The translations under genes and the position numbers were made by a program. Under the pieces are notes generated by a model. That model did no database searches and had not been told where the DNA came from. It saw nothing but the letters and a program-made list of their open reading frames with translations. Below are positions 7,687 to 16,727 of a stretch of DNA of 53,315 nucleotides, piece after piece (positions within the stretch are counted from its first letter, which is position 1; the number at the start of each line of letters is the position of its first letter). This DNA is from an uncultured Geobacter sp. (GTDB taxonomy: Bacteria; Desulfobacterota; Desulfuromonadia; Geobacterales; Geobacteraceae). Location: contig CAIYDQ010000022.1 of assembly GCA_903925075.1 (NCBI GenBank), positions 1-53,315 of the forward strand, given 5' to 3'.

Positions 7687-9087
7687 ATGTCCCGCAACAC
7701 TTTGCCAACATTGCTTATCGCAGGCTTGACCGCCTGCATGTCGCTCGGGTCGGCGGCTCACGCAGGCGACCAATCCCCCAAGAACGGGCCAACCCTGGCC
7801 AAGGCGTGCGCGGGGTGCCACCAGACCGAGAAGAACACGCTGCGAGGATATTTCGACAACGTCGCCTTTAAGGCCAAGACCATCCAGATGCGGATCGACG
7901 ACAGCATCGAGCTGGTCAAATTCGACGAGGACGAAGTCAAGGTCGTCACTACCCAGGGCAAATCCGGCGACGGCGACGCGCTGCATCAGACCAAGAAAGG
8001 GCAAGAGCTAAAGATCGAATACACCGAAAGCGACGGGGTCAAAACCGCCGTCCGCATCGTCGAGAAGCCGACCGTCACCGTGGCCGCGGAGATGCTGGTC
8101 TCCACCCCGGAGATGGAGCGCCTTCTTGCCGGCGCAGGCAAGAAGCAAAGCTACTTCCTCTTCGATTCCCGGCCGCTGCGGCGCTTTCAGGAAGGGGCCA
8201 TCCCGACCGCGGTCAGCCTCCCCTACTCCTCCTTCGATGCCATGACCGCCAGGCTTCCCGCCGACAAAAGCGCCCGGATCGTCTTCTACTGCGGGGGGCT
8301 CACCTGCTCCATGAGCCCGGCATCGGCGGCCAAGGCGAAGCGGCTGGGCTACCAAAACGTGAAGGTCTACCGCGAAGGCGTGCCGGGGTGGTCAGAGAAG
8401 CATGCGACGGCGCTTTCCGCTCAATCCCTGCAAGAGGCCTGGATGGCGAGCGAGACGCCGTTGGTGCTGCTCGACGTGCGCCTCCCTCAAGAGGCCGCCA
8501 AGGGGCACATCAAGGGAGCGGTGTCGTTCCCGGCCGCGCAAGCCGCCAAGCTGATCAAGGGGTTGCCGGCGGCCGAGCGCAACCCCCCGGTCGCGCTCTA
8601 CGACGCGAAGGACGGCAAGCAGGCCGCGAAGGCGGCCGGCGCGCTCTTGAAGGCCGGCTACCATGACGTAAAGATCCTGACCGGCGGGTTTGAGGCTTGG
8701 CAGACCGCCAAGTTGGCCGTGGCCACCGGCAAGCTCCCCGTCAAAGCGAGCTACGTCCCGAAGCCGCGACCGGGCGAGATCGACCTGGAGCTGTTCAAAA
8801 AGTACGCGGCGAACCTTCCCCCCGAGGTGGTCGTCATCGACGTGAGAAACCCGGACGAGGTTAAAACCGGCATGCTGAAGGTCGCCAGGAATATCCCCGC
8901 CGAGGAGATCAGACTCAGGATGGCGGAAATTCCCAAGGACAAGACCATCGTCACCCAGTGCAGCACCGGGGTGCGCGCCGAAATGGCCTATCACGAGTTG
9001 AAAGCGCTGGGGTTCGCCTCGGTTGGGTACCTGAACGCCGCCGTTTCCTTCGCCAAGGACGGCAGCTATACCATATCGGCCAAATGA
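7687..9087 (+). CDS. Secreted monohaem cytochrome fused to three rhodanese domains
   Basis: A 466-aa protein; start at 7687 after GGAGGGTAACCGG, giving a signal peptide (TLLIAGLTACMSLGSAAHA). One c-haem motif, CAGCH, at residues 41-45. A spacer of about 85 aa has a small OB-like beta pattern. Three rhodanese modules follow: the first with loop YCGGLTCS (C202), the second with ALYDAKDG in place of the Cys (no nucleophile near residue 307, so probably structural), the third with QCSTGVRAEMA (C425). Rhodaneses carry sulfane sulfur as Cys persulfide; joining this to a haem in the periplasm suggests persulfide handling coupled to electron transfer. It lies 56 bp before the PsrA-like gene. Confidence 0.88.
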   Translation: MSRNTLPTLLIAGLTACMSLGSAAHAGDQSPKNGPTLAKACAGCHQTEKNTLRGYFDNVAFKAKTIQMRIDDSIELVKFDEDEVKVVTTQGKSGDGDALHQTKKGQELKIEYTESDGVKTAVRIVEKPTVTVAAEMLVSTPEMERLLAGAGKKQSYFLFDSRPLRRFQEGAIPTAVSLPYSSFDAMTARLPADKSARIVFYCGGLTCSMSPASAAKAKRLGYQNVKVYREGVPGWSEKHATALSAQSLQEAWMASETPLVLLDVRLPQEAAKGHIKGAVSFPAAQAAKLIKGLPAAERNPPVALYDAKDGKQAAKAAGALLKAGYHDVKILTGGFEAWQTAKLAVATGKLPVKASYVPKPRPGEIDLELFKKYAANLPPEVVVIDVRNPDEVKTGMLKVARNIPAEEIRLRMAEIPKDKTIVTQCSTGVRAEMAYHELKALGFASVGYLNAAVSFAKDGSYTISAK

Positions 9088-9142
9088 TTTCGAACCGGCG
9101 CCCCAAAGGCCTTCGGAATTAAAACAATAGAGGTGAGATAAC

Positions 9143-11344
9143 GTGACGAAATCAATATCCCGCAGATCATTTCTGAAAATCAGCGGAGCCACCACGGTCG
9201 GCTTGTCGGTAGCCGCGACCCTGCCCGACAAGTTCCTTCTCTGGGCGGAAGAGCAGGGCATGGTCAAGCCTACCTATACCGCGACTCTTTGCGAAATCTG
9301 CTTTTGGAAATGCGGCGTTATGGCCAAGTCCCTCAACGGCAGGGTCGTCAAACTGGAAGGCAACCCGAACCATCCCGGCGCGCGCGGCAGGCTTTGCGCT
9401 CGGGGCAACGGCGGAACCGGCCTTCTGTACGACCCGGACCGGTTGCGCAGCCCGATGATCAGAACCGGGGCGCGCGGCGACGGCCAGTACCGCAAGGCGT
9501 CCTGGGACGAGGCGCTCAACCTGGTGGCGGAGAAACTCGCCGCCATCAAAAAACAGCACGGCCCGGAATCGGTCGCGCTTTTCACCCACGGCACGCCCAC
9601 AGATCACTTCCTGCCGCTGCTTTCGGCTTTCGGCTCGCCAAACGTCGGCATGCCCTCTTTCGCGCAGTGCAGGGGACCGCGCGACGTAGGCCTGGAACTC
9701 ACCTTCGGGGAGACCATCGGCTCCCCCGAGCGCCTGGACATGGCCAACAGCAAGGTGATCGTGCTGCTCGGCTCCCATCTTGGGGAGAACATGCACAACT
9801 CCCAGGTGCAGGACTTCACCGAGGCGATCGGCAAAGGGGCCAAGTTCATCGTCGTCGATCCCCGCTTTTCCATCGCCGCCGGCAAGGCGGCTCACTGGCT
9901 GCCCATCCGCCCGGCCACCGACATGGCACTGGTGCTTACCTGGATAAACGTGATCATCGCCGAGGGGCTCTACGACCGGGATTACATCGGCCGTTACGCC
10001 GAGGGCTTCGCCGAACTGGCGAAAGCGGTGGAAAAGTACACGCCCGAGTGGGCGGAAAAGGAGACGGACATCCCGGCTGCCCAGATTTTGGAGACGGCAC
10101 GCCTGATGGGGAAGAACGCCCCCAGCGTCTGCATCCATCCGGGACGTCACGCCACCTGGTACGGCGACGACGTGCAGCGCACCCGCAGCCTGGGCATCCT
10201 CATGGCGCTACTCGGTTCCTGGGGCCGGCCCGGGGGGGCGTTTTTCGCCACCAATGCCTCCTTCCCTAAAATGGAGGCGAAGCCTTTCCCGGAGTCCAGG
10301 GAGACACTGAACGGCGGAGGGTTCCCCTTCGCCGGGGCGGAGGGGGTAACCCAGGCTATCCGCAGTTCCACCATCGACGGCAAGCCTTACCCCATCAAGG
10401 CCTGGATCGTCACCGGCACCAACCTGATGAAATCGATTCCCAACCAGAAAGAGACCCTGGAGGCGATCAACAAACTGGATTTCCTGGTGGCGGTGGACGT
10501 CATGCCCTTCGACACGGTGATGCTCGCCGACGTCATTCTTCCCGAATGCAGCTATCTGGAGCGACACGACGCCCTGGCGGTCGGCAAGGGAAAATCCTTG
10601 ACCGTCTCGCTGCGCCAGCCGGTCATCGAACCGCGCTACGAGTCCAAGCCCGGTTGGTGGATCGCCAAGGAACTCGGCACCCGTCTTGGCCTCGCCGAAT
10701 ACTTCCCCTGGAAAACCTACGAGGACAAGATCAAATCCCAGTGCCAACACTGGGGGGTCGATTACGAGCAATTGAAAAAACTGGGCACCATCACCATTGC
10801 GGATACCGCCGCCCCCTTCATCACCGCCTCCAATCCGCCGGTGTTCAAGACCAAATCCGGCAAGATCGAGCTCTACAGCGGCGAGTTGAAGGAAAAGGGG
10901 TTCGATCCCGTCCCGCAGTACACGCAGCACCAGCGGCCAAAAGGAGGGGAATTCCGCCTGATCTACGGCCGGCACGCGGTTCACACCTTCAGCCGGACCA
11001 CCAACAACCCGGAGCTGCACGAGCTTTGCCCGGAAAACGTGGTCTGGGTAAACGCCGGCATAGCGAAGGAAATGGGGCTTGCCGACGGCAACTATGTGAC
11101 GCTGGTGAACCAGGACGGCGCCAGGAGCAACCCGATCAAGGCCAAAGTGACCGAGCGCATCAGGGAAGACTGCGTCTACATGATTCACGGTTTTGGCACC
11201 AAGAGCAAAGCGCTGAAGAAGGCTTTCCAAAAGGGCGCCGACGACCAGGGGCTGGTCACACGCTACGCAGTCGATCCGATCTGCGGAGGAACCGGAATGA
11301 GGGTGAATTTCGTCCGCATCAACAAGGAGTTTATCGATGCCTAA
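9143..11344 (+). CDS. PsrA/PhsA-type molybdopterin oxidoreductase, catalytic subunit
   Basis: A 733-aa Mo-bisPGD enzyme with a GTG start at 9143 behind AGAGGTGAGA. Twin-arginine signal SRRSFLK (R7, R8) marks Tat export as a folded holoenzyme. [4Fe-4S] motif C50-x2-C53-x3-C57-x27-C85. A Cys at the expected Mo-ligand position (C176 in SFAQCRGPRD) puts it with polysulfide/thiosulfate reductases rather than Ser (DMSO) types. C-terminal molydopterin-dinucleotide-binding region begins near residue 610 (FRLIYGRHAVHTFSRTTNNPEL). Expected to reduce, or in reverse oxidise, polysulfide, thiosulfate or a related sulfur compound on the periplasmic side. Followed directly by its Fe-S and membrane subunits; the true substrate is not determinable here. 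Confidence 0.9.
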   Translation: MTKSISRRSFLKISGATTVGLSVAATLPDKFLLWAEEQGMVKPTYTATLCEICFWKCGVMAKSLNGRVVKLEGNPNHPGARGRLCARGNGGTGLLYDPDRLRSPMIRTGARGDGQYRKASWDEALNLVAEKLAAIKKQHGPESVALFTHGTPTDHFLPLLSAFGSPNVGMPSFAQCRGPRDVGLELTFGETIGSPERLDMANSKVIVLLGSHLGENMHNSQVQDFTEAIGKGAKFIVVDPRFSIAAGKAAHWLPIRPATDMALVLTWINVIIAEGLYDRDYIGRYAEGFAELAKAVEKYTPEWAEKETDIPAAQILETARLMGKNAPSVCIHPGRHATWYGDDVQRTRSLGILMALLGSWGRPGGAFFATNASFPKMEAKPFPESRETLNGGGFPFAGAEGVTQAIRSSTIDGKPYPIKAWIVTGTNLMKSIPNQKETLEAINKLDFLVAVDVMPFDTVMLADVILPECSYLERHDALAVGKGKSLTVSLRQPVIEPRYESKPGWWIAKELGTRLGLAEYFPWKTYEDKIKSQCQHWGVDYEQLKKLGTITIADTAAPFITASNPPVFKTKSGKIELYSGELKEKGFDPVPQYTQHQRPKGGEFRLIYGRHAVHTFSRTTNNPELHELCPENVVWVNAGIAKEMGLADGNYVTLVNQDGARSNPIKAKVTERIREDCVYMIHGFGTKSKALKKAFQKGADDQGLVTRYAVDPICGGTGMRVNFVRINKEFIDA

Positions 11345-11897
11345 GTACGCGATGGTCATAGATCAGCGACGCTGCGTCGCGTGCATGGCGTGCGTAGTCG
11401 CCTGCAAGAAGGAAAACGAGGTGCCTCCCGAGCAATTCAGGACCCGGGTCGTGGAGAGCACCGAGGGGACGTATCCCCTGCTGCGAATGGAGCTGCGTTC
11501 GGAGCTTTGCAACCACTGCGACAACCCCCCTTGCGTCTACAACTGCCCCACGGGCGCCTCCTATAAGCGCAAGGAAGACGGTCTGGTGCTTTTGAGAAAA
11601 AACCGCTGTGTCGGCTGCAAGTCGTGCCTGGCGGCCTGCCCTTACGACGCGCGCTACATAAACGAGGAAAAGGGCTATGCCGACAAGTGCACCTTCTGCG
11701 AGCATCGCATCAAGGAAGGCAAGGAGCCTGCCTGCGTCGCCACCTGCATCGGCAAATCGAGGATTTTCGGAGACCTGGACGACCCGAGAAGCAACGTGAG
11801 CCGGGCGCTGCGCGAGAACCACCACGAGGTGCTGCTGGAAAGCGCGGGCACCAAGCCGCGGGTGTATTACGTAAAGAAATTCAGCAAACCCGAATAG
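11337..11897 (+). CDS. PsrB-type four-cluster ferredoxin subunit
   Basis: A 186-aa electron-transfer subunit overlapping the catalytic gene by 8 bp. Four cysteine groups typical of DmsB/PsrB/NrfC proteins: CVACMACVVACKKEN, CNHCDNPPCVYNCPTG, CVGCKSCLAACPYDARY, and CTFCEHRIKEGKEPACVATC, enough for four [4Fe-4S] clusters. No own signal; it would be carried out with the Tat-exported catalytic subunit. It passes electrons between the Mo subunit and the membrane partner encoded next. Confidence 0.94.
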   Translation: MPKYAMVIDQRRCVACMACVVACKKENEVPPEQFRTRVVESTEGTYPLLRMELRSELCNHCDNPPCVYNCPTGASYKRKEDGLVLLRKNRCVGCKSCLAACPYDARYINEEKGYADKCTFCEHRIKEGKEPACVATCIGKSRIFGDLDDPRSNVSRALRENHHEVLLESAGTKPRVYYVKKFSKPE

Positions 11898-11908
11898 GAG
11901 CCTTGAGC

Positions 11909-12877
11909 ATGGAACTTACCATAACCGGTGCAAACGCTATGACCTCGCCCCATCTCCACGTCTGGGACTGGCGCGTCTCCCTGTACCTTTTTTTAGGAGG
12001 ACTCTCGGCCGGGCTGGCGATCATGACCTCCATACTGCACGTGCGCAAGGGGGGGAAACTGGCCGAAGGGGACCGGGCCGCCATTACCGCCCCGATCTAC
12101 GTCCCGGTCATCTTGACCATCGGCATGCTGTTCATCTTCATGGACCTGGAGCGAAAGCTCAACGTCTTCTGGTTTTACCTGACGGTCCAGCCCCTCTCCC
12201 CCATGTCGTGGGGCTCCTGGGGGCTGCTGGTCTTTTATCCGGTCAGCATCCTGTTCGCGCTGGCCACGTTGCCGGCGCCCAACAGACGCTATCTCCTCAT
12301 TCCCGCGTTGATACGATGGTCGGAGAAATTGCAGCGATTCAAGTTGCAGCTTGCCGCCCTCAATTTCGGCATGGGCATCTTCATAGGGGTGTACACGGGG
12401 GTGCTGCTCAGTTCCTTCGTCGCCCGTCCCCTGTGGAACTCGGCCATTCTGCCGGTCCTGTTCCTTACCTCCGCCATGTCGGCCGGAGCCGCGTTCATGA
12501 TCATGATCGCGCAGCAAAAGAAGGCCAAGCTGTTCTTCACCAAGGTGGACATCTGGCTGGTGCTGGCGGAGATGGTCATGCTGCCGCTGTTTTTCTACGG
12601 GCAGTACACCTCGTCGGGGGCGCACCGCGAATCGATCATGCCGTTTTTCACCTTCAACCACGACTATTTCTGGTACGGCATCGGCATGTTGCTGCTGCTG
12701 ATAGTCCTGCCGATCGCGCTGGTGATGAAATACCTGGAAGTGCACGAAGACCACGGAGAGGAACTGACCCCGGTCGCCTTGATGAAGATGAATGTCAGCG
12801 CCCTCATGGTGCTGGCGGGCGGGCTCATCATTCGTCTTTCCTTTGTGTACGCGGGCCAGTTGAGCCATTTATCCTAA
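11909..12877 (+). CDS. PsrC/NrfD-type membrane quinone-interacting subunit
   Basis: A 322-aa polytopic protein, ATG at 11909 with TAGGAG upstream (the first gene's stop overlaps this site). It begins MTSPHLHVWDWRVSLYLFLGGLSAGLAI, the characteristic first helix of the NrfD/PsrC family, and has about eight hydrophobic segments separated by short basic loops. It anchors the PsrAB-like dimer and exchanges electrons with menaquinone. The PsrABC gene order is complete, so the complex is expected to be functional. Confidence 0.92.
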   Translation: MELTITGANAMTSPHLHVWDWRVSLYLFLGGLSAGLAIMTSILHVRKGGKLAEGDRAAITAPIYVPVILTIGMLFIFMDLERKLNVFWFYLTVQPLSPMSWGSWGLLVFYPVSILFALATLPAPNRRYLLIPALIRWSEKLQRFKLQLAALNFGMGIFIGVYTGVLLSSFVARPLWNSAILPVLFLTSAMSAGAAFMIMIAQQKKAKLFFTKVDIWLVLAEMVMLPLFFYGQYTSSGAHRESIMPFFTFNHDYFWYGIGMLLLLIVLPIALVMKYLEVHEDHGEELTPVALMKMNVSALMVLAGGLIIRLSFVYAGQLSHLS

Positions 12878-12923
12878 ATGTCCGGTCATTCCGGGCATAA
12901 TCCCCAGAAAAGGAGAGTACGAG

Positions 12924-13136
12924 ATGAAAAGAATCGCAACTGTGTTGGTAGCTGCCCTGATGTCCCTGAGTTTCGCCGCCGTGGTACTGGCTGAAGAGAA
13001 AAAAGAAGAGGCGCCGGCCGCCGAAAAGACCGCCCCGAAGAAAGAGAAAAAAGAGAAGAAAGCTAAAAAGGCAGAAGTCAAGAAAGATGCGGCAAAAACC
13101 GCCAAGAAGGGAAAGAAAGAGGCGGCCGGCTGCTGA
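12924..13136 (+). CDS. Lys/Ala/Glu-rich secreted peptide with terminal Gly-Cys
   Basis: A 70-aa protein; AAAGGAGAG precedes ATG 12924. Signal peptide MKRIATVLVAALMSLSFAAVVLA; the mature part, about 47 aa, is almost only K, E and A (KKEKKEKKAKKAEVKKDAAK) and should be disordered or a charged single helix. Its only mature cysteine is the last residue (EAAGC). Low-complexity Lys-rich exported peptides occur beside cytochromes in this group of bacteria, but no function is established. The shared C-terminal AGC with the 107-aa protein at 5734 is notable. Confidence 0.75.
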   Translation: MKRIATVLVAALMSLSFAAVVLAEEKKEEAPAAEKTAPKKEKKEKKAKKAEVKKDAAKTAKKGKKEAAGC

Positions 13137-13150
13137 CAGCCGTCCGCACC

Positions 13151-13183
13151 GATCGAGGGGGCCGCTGCCCAGCCCCCTTGATC
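13151..13183 (+). terminator. Stem-loop, possible terminator
   Basis: GATCGAGGGGG (13151-13161) pairs with CCCCCTTGATC (13173-13183) with one G-T pair and an 11-nt loop. Position after the Lys-rich peptide and before the 12-haem gene suits an operon boundary, but there is no T-run after it, so it may instead only stabilise or attenuate the transcript. Confidence 0.5.
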
Positions 13184-13247
13184 GGGCTCCCTTAGAAGAG
13201 TGAACAACCCGAAATCGGTCTTGTTCTAATCAAACGCGGGAAAACCG

Positions 13248-15116
13248 ATGCACAACTACCCCAGCAAGCTTTCCGCGATCGCCCTCGTCCTCCTGCTGGG
13301 CCTGTTCGCGCCCTGCCTGTGCCTGCAAGGCTGCCAGTCCGCGACTTCCGCCGCCTCCCGCTGCGAGTCCTGCCATCAGCGCCTCGAACCCGCTTCCGCC
13401 AGCCACCACTCCTGCGTTTCCTGCCACGGCGGCGACGACGCCACGACGGACCAGGCATCGGCGCACCGCGCCCTGGCCGGACCCGCGAATCCCTCGGCCC
13501 CGCAGAACTGGACCGACACCTGCGGCCGTTGCCATCGATACCAATTGGAGCGGGTCAAGTCCACCATCATGCAGACCAACGCCGGCATGATCCGCAACAT
13601 CCAACTCACCTGGGAAGGGGAGGACGGCAAGCACTACACGGCGCAGGGGGAAAAGGTCTTCGACCCGGCGGGCAAGCCGATTGAGCCGGCGCCGGTGGCG
13701 GAGCTCGACAACCTGTCGGGGGAACTGTATCGAAAATTCTGCTCACGCTGCCACATAGGGGTCGCCAACACGGAGTCCTTCAGCGCCACCCACGCGGCCG
13801 GCTGCGCCGCCTGCCACTTTCCCTGGAACGACGCCGGCAGCTATCAGGGGAAGGATCGCGGTATGCAGGGGAAGGTCGGCCACTCAGCGTCCCACGCCAT
13901 GGCGGCGCTGCCGGACACGGCCACCTGCTCGCGCTGCCACAGCCGCTCCGGCCGCATCGCCTATTCCTACCAGGGGCTCTACGACGGCAACAACGCCCTT
14001 GTGCCGACCAGGAAAGGCGAAGCCGGGCCGGAAGCGGCGAGCGGCGGCCGCAGCCTGGTGCACATAGCACCCGACGTCCACTTCGCCGCCGGACTGGAGT
14101 GCATCGACTGCCACACCTCGCGCGACGTGATGGGAGACGGCTTCGCCTACGGCAACATGTACCGGCAGACGGAAATCTCCTGCGAGGATTGCCACGGCAG
14201 CGGCCAGGCCACTCCCGGCTACCGGACCATTCGGCGGGAAAACGACGAGGTGCTGCGCGAGTCGCGCTCCTACCCGCAGCCGATGAGCTTGGGCATGAAA
14301 ATGATCCAGACGGCCAAGGGGAGAAGCTATTCCAATGTCTTTTTCCGCGACGATGCCGTATGGTTGCTCGGTAAAAAAAGCGGCAGGCTGCACAAAAGCG
14401 CGGTGATCACCGGCACGCCGGCGCACACGGTCGCGGGGCATGGCCGGCTGGAGTGCTACAGCTGCCACTCGCGCACCGCGGTGCAGTGCTACGGCTGCCA
14501 CACCACCTACGACAAGCGCGGCAGCAGCAGGGATTTCATCAAGGGAAGCGACACGCCGGGCGCCTTCAGCGAAACGGAGGATTACCGCATGCTCTACCCG
14601 TTCCCGCTGGCCGTCAACCAGCGGGGCCGCATCTCGCCGGTCACCCCCGGCTGCCAGACCTTTGTCACCGTCACCGAGGCCGACGGCCGCAACTCCAGGA
14701 CCGAATACGTCTCGCGCTTCAAGGGGAAGCAGCAGTTGCGCTTCGCCCCTTTCTACTCGCACAACACCGGCAAACAGGCGATCGGCTGCGCCGAGTGCCA
14801 CGGCAACCCGGCCTTCCTCGGCTTCGGCCAGCACGTGGTGGAAGGGGCAAACATCCGGGGGACGCTGCTCTGCGAGCATGCCGACAACAAGCCGCTGGAC
14901 GGCTTCCTGACCATGGAGCGCGGCAAGGTTCGGGCCTTTTCGGCCATCACCCGCGAAAACTCCCGGCCGCTGAACGGGGCCGAGGTGAAGCGGGCGCTTT
15001 CGGTAAACCTCTGCCTTCCCTGCCACAGCGTGTCAAGCGACCGGATCTACCGGAAAGGACTCGATTATCGTGTGTTGGCCGATGCGCTGCATCGCCGTTT
15101 GCTGTCTGGCCGCTAG
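13248..15116 (+). CDS. Dodecahaem c-type cytochrome, probable lipoprotein
   Basis: A 622-aa exported cytochrome. The N-terminus has a hydrophobic stretch (IALVLLLGLFAPCLCLQGC) ending in a lipobox-like LQGC at about residues 26-29. Twelve CXXCH motifs: CESCH, CVSCH, CGRCH, CSRCH, CAACH, CSRCH, CIDCH, CEDCH, CYSCH, CYGCH, CAECH, CLPCH. First gene of a run that continues with overlaps into a 9-haem cytochrome and a Rieske/b6 complex, so it probably takes electrons from that complex. Lipid anchoring would place it at the outer face of the inner membrane or at the outer membrane; which one is not resolved. Confidence 0.88.
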   Translation: MHNYPSKLSAIALVLLLGLFAPCLCLQGCQSATSAASRCESCHQRLEPASASHHSCVSCHGGDDATTDQASAHRALAGPANPSAPQNWTDTCGRCHRYQLERVKSTIMQTNAGMIRNIQLTWEGEDGKHYTAQGEKVFDPAGKPIEPAPVAELDNLSGELYRKFCSRCHIGVANTESFSATHAAGCAACHFPWNDAGSYQGKDRGMQGKVGHSASHAMAALPDTATCSRCHSRSGRIAYSYQGLYDGNNALVPTRKGEAGPEAASGGRSLVHIAPDVHFAAGLECIDCHTSRDVMGDGFAYGNMYRQTEISCEDCHGSGQATPGYRTIRRENDEVLRESRSYPQPMSLGMKMIQTAKGRSYSNVFFRDDAVWLLGKKSGRLHKSAVITGTPAHTVAGHGRLECYSCHSRTAVQCYGCHTTYDKRGSSRDFIKGSDTPGAFSETEDYRMLYPFPLAVNQRGRISPVTPGCQTFVTVTEADGRNSRTEYVSRFKGKQQLRFAPFYSHNTGKQAIGCAECHGNPAFLGFGQHVVEGANIRGTLLCEHADNKPLDGFLTMERGKVRAFSAITRENSRPLNGAEVKRALSVNLCLPCHSVSSDRIYRKGLDYRVLADALHRRLLSGR

Positions 15117-16374
15117 CTTAACCGCGGCCGGCCTCACGGCTTCCATAGGGACAGGGAGCGCGGCTTCCATAGCCACAGAGAATGCTGCCGCCCTGACTCC
15201 AAGGAAAGCGGCTGCGGCAAAGCGCGGGGCCGCGGCTCACCGCGCCCTGAGCTGCTCTGCCTGCCACCGGGAGGGAGGAGCGTTCAGCAACCCGGCCGGC
15301 GTCGAAAACCGCGCCGCCGGCTGCGTCGGCTGCCACCGGGGCTACCAGGCGATCTTCGACGGCGCCATGGGGAGGCGCAGCGGCGAGCGGCAGTTCGTGC
15401 AGCGCAGCTACGGCAAGATGGACGGTGCCTTCTTCGACAAGAACTGCGCCTCCTGCCACCTGCGGGGCTGCCTCGACTGCCACGGCGACGCGCACGCCAT
15501 CGCCAAGCCGACCACGGCCGCCTGCCAGGGTTGCCACAAGGGGTATTACACCGGCTGGGATTATTCGGGCCGGGCGCCGCGCGAGGACAACATGCGCTTC
15601 CAGCGCGGGCTGGCGGTAAACGGCGAGACCTTCCTGAAGATGCTGCCGGACGTGCACTACCGGGCCGGCATGGGGTGCGGCGACTGCCACTCCATGGCCA
15701 GCCTGATCAAGGGAGGGAAGTCGTCGAAGAGTTGCCGGGATTGCCACAAGCCGTCCGACAAGGTGGTCGAGCACCGCATCGCGGCCCATCTGGAGCGGCT
15801 GGAATGCTACGCCTGCCACTCCGCCTGGGCGGCGCAGGAATACGGCAGCTTCTTCCTGCGCTTGCGCGATCCCGCGCTCAAGGAGGATTTCGACCTGAAG
15901 CCCGGCCCGAGCGCCGAATACCTGCGCAGCGCCTACCTGAGGATGCAGGACGCGCCGCCGCTTGGCTTCAACCGGGCCGGGAGGCTCAGCCCGATCCGGC
16001 CTCAGTTCATCGCCTATTACACCGACGTCCAGTCGGCGCGCAGCTTCGGCGAGGAAAACGTCCTGCTGGCGGCCGAGTGGCGGGCGTTCTTTCCGCACAC
16101 CGTGCAAAGGGGAACGCCGACCTGCGAGGGGTGCCACGACAACCCGCGCCGCTTCCTGCTGGAACCGCCGTCGCAGCGGATCTACAACCTGAAGAAGGAC
16201 GGCATGGGGTTGGAGTCGTTCTGGGCACAGGACGGGCAAAGGGTGGTCAACGGCAATTTCATGGCGGCCGAGCGCTACCTGCGCCTGAGCGGCAAGGGGC
16301 CGGCCTACACAAAGGCGTACATCGAAAAATGGCAGACATTACTCAATCGCGTCGAACCTTCTTCACGACGCTAG
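15070..16374 (+). CDS. Nonahaem c-type cytochrome
   Basis: A 434-aa exported cytochrome starting inside the end of the previous gene (47-bp overlap). GTG at 15070 has an AAAGGA site; the in-frame ATG at 15082 is an alternative, and both give a signal peptide (MRCIAVCCLAASLTAAGL). Nine CXXCH motifs: CSACH, CVGCH, CASCH, CLDCH, CQGCH, CGDCH, CRDCH, CYACH, CEGCH. Its own 3' end overlaps the Rieske gene by 46 bp. The unusual depth of overlap argues for translational coupling and a stoichiometric complex with the preceding cytochrome and the b6/Rieske proteins. Confidence 0.88.
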   Translation: MCWPMRCIAVCCLAASLTAAGLTASIGTGSAASIATENAAALTPRKAAAAKRGAAAHRALSCSACHREGGAFSNPAGVENRAAGCVGCHRGYQAIFDGAMGRRSGERQFVQRSYGKMDGAFFDKNCASCHLRGCLDCHGDAHAIAKPTTAACQGCHKGYYTGWDYSGRAPREDNMRFQRGLAVNGETFLKMLPDVHYRAGMGCGDCHSMASLIKGGKSSKSCRDCHKPSDKVVEHRIAAHLERLECYACHSAWAAQEYGSFFLRLRDPALKEDFDLKPGPSAEYLRSAYLRMQDAPPLGFNRAGRLSPIRPQFIAYYTDVQSARSFGEENVLLAAEWRAFFPHTVQRGTPTCEGCHDNPRRFLLEPPSQRIYNLKKDGMGLESFWAQDGQRVVNGNFMAAERYLRLSGKGPAYTKAYIEKWQTLLNRVEPSSRR

Positions 16375-16727
16375 CGCTGTTTTTGGGCGCGGGGCCGCTG
16401 CTCTGGAGCTACCTGACTCCGCGCGCGGCGCGCAAAACCCGGGCGCTGATCAGCGTGCGGAAGGCGGAGATCCCCATGCAGGGCGCGCTGGTCTACCGCG
16501 AGGCGCGCGTCGCGCTGGTGCGCTCCGGGGAGGAGATCTACGCCTTGAGCCTCGTCTGCACGCACTTGGGATGCACGGTCAACGTCGGCGACCAACAGCT
16601 CTCCTGCCCCTGCCACGGCAGCCTGTTCGACCGGCGGGGAAACGTGCTCAAAGGGCCGGCTGACCGGCCGCTCAGGCGGCTGAAAACCGCGCAACGCGGC
16701 GACCTGATCGAGGTGCTGACAGCATGA
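16329..16727 (+). CDS. Rieske [2Fe-2S] protein of a bc-type complex
   Basis: A 132-aa protein starting at ATG 16329 within the 9-haem gene. Tat-type N-terminus QSRRTFF (R8, R9) followed by one transmembrane helix (TTLALFLGAGPLLWSYL). Cluster motifs: C77-T-H79-L-G-C82 and C93-P-C95-H96-G-S, giving two Cys and two His ligands and the stabilising disulfide. Short for a Rieske protein of a bc complex but complete. It oxidises menaquinol at the outer quinone site and passes one electron on to c-haems. Its stop overlaps the next start as ATGA. Confidence 0.93.
   Translation: MADITQSRRTFFTTLALFLGAGPLLWSYLTPRAARKTRALISVRKAEIPMQGALVYREARVALVRSGEEIYALSLVCTHLGCTVNVGDQQLSCPCHGSLFDRRGNVLKGPADRPLRRLKTAQRGDLIEVLTA

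Noticed and set aside
13151..13183. Strong intrinsic terminator separating the PsrABC and bc-type operons
   Set aside because: Stem is good but lacks a U-tract, so listed only as a possible terminator; the two units may be co-transcribed.
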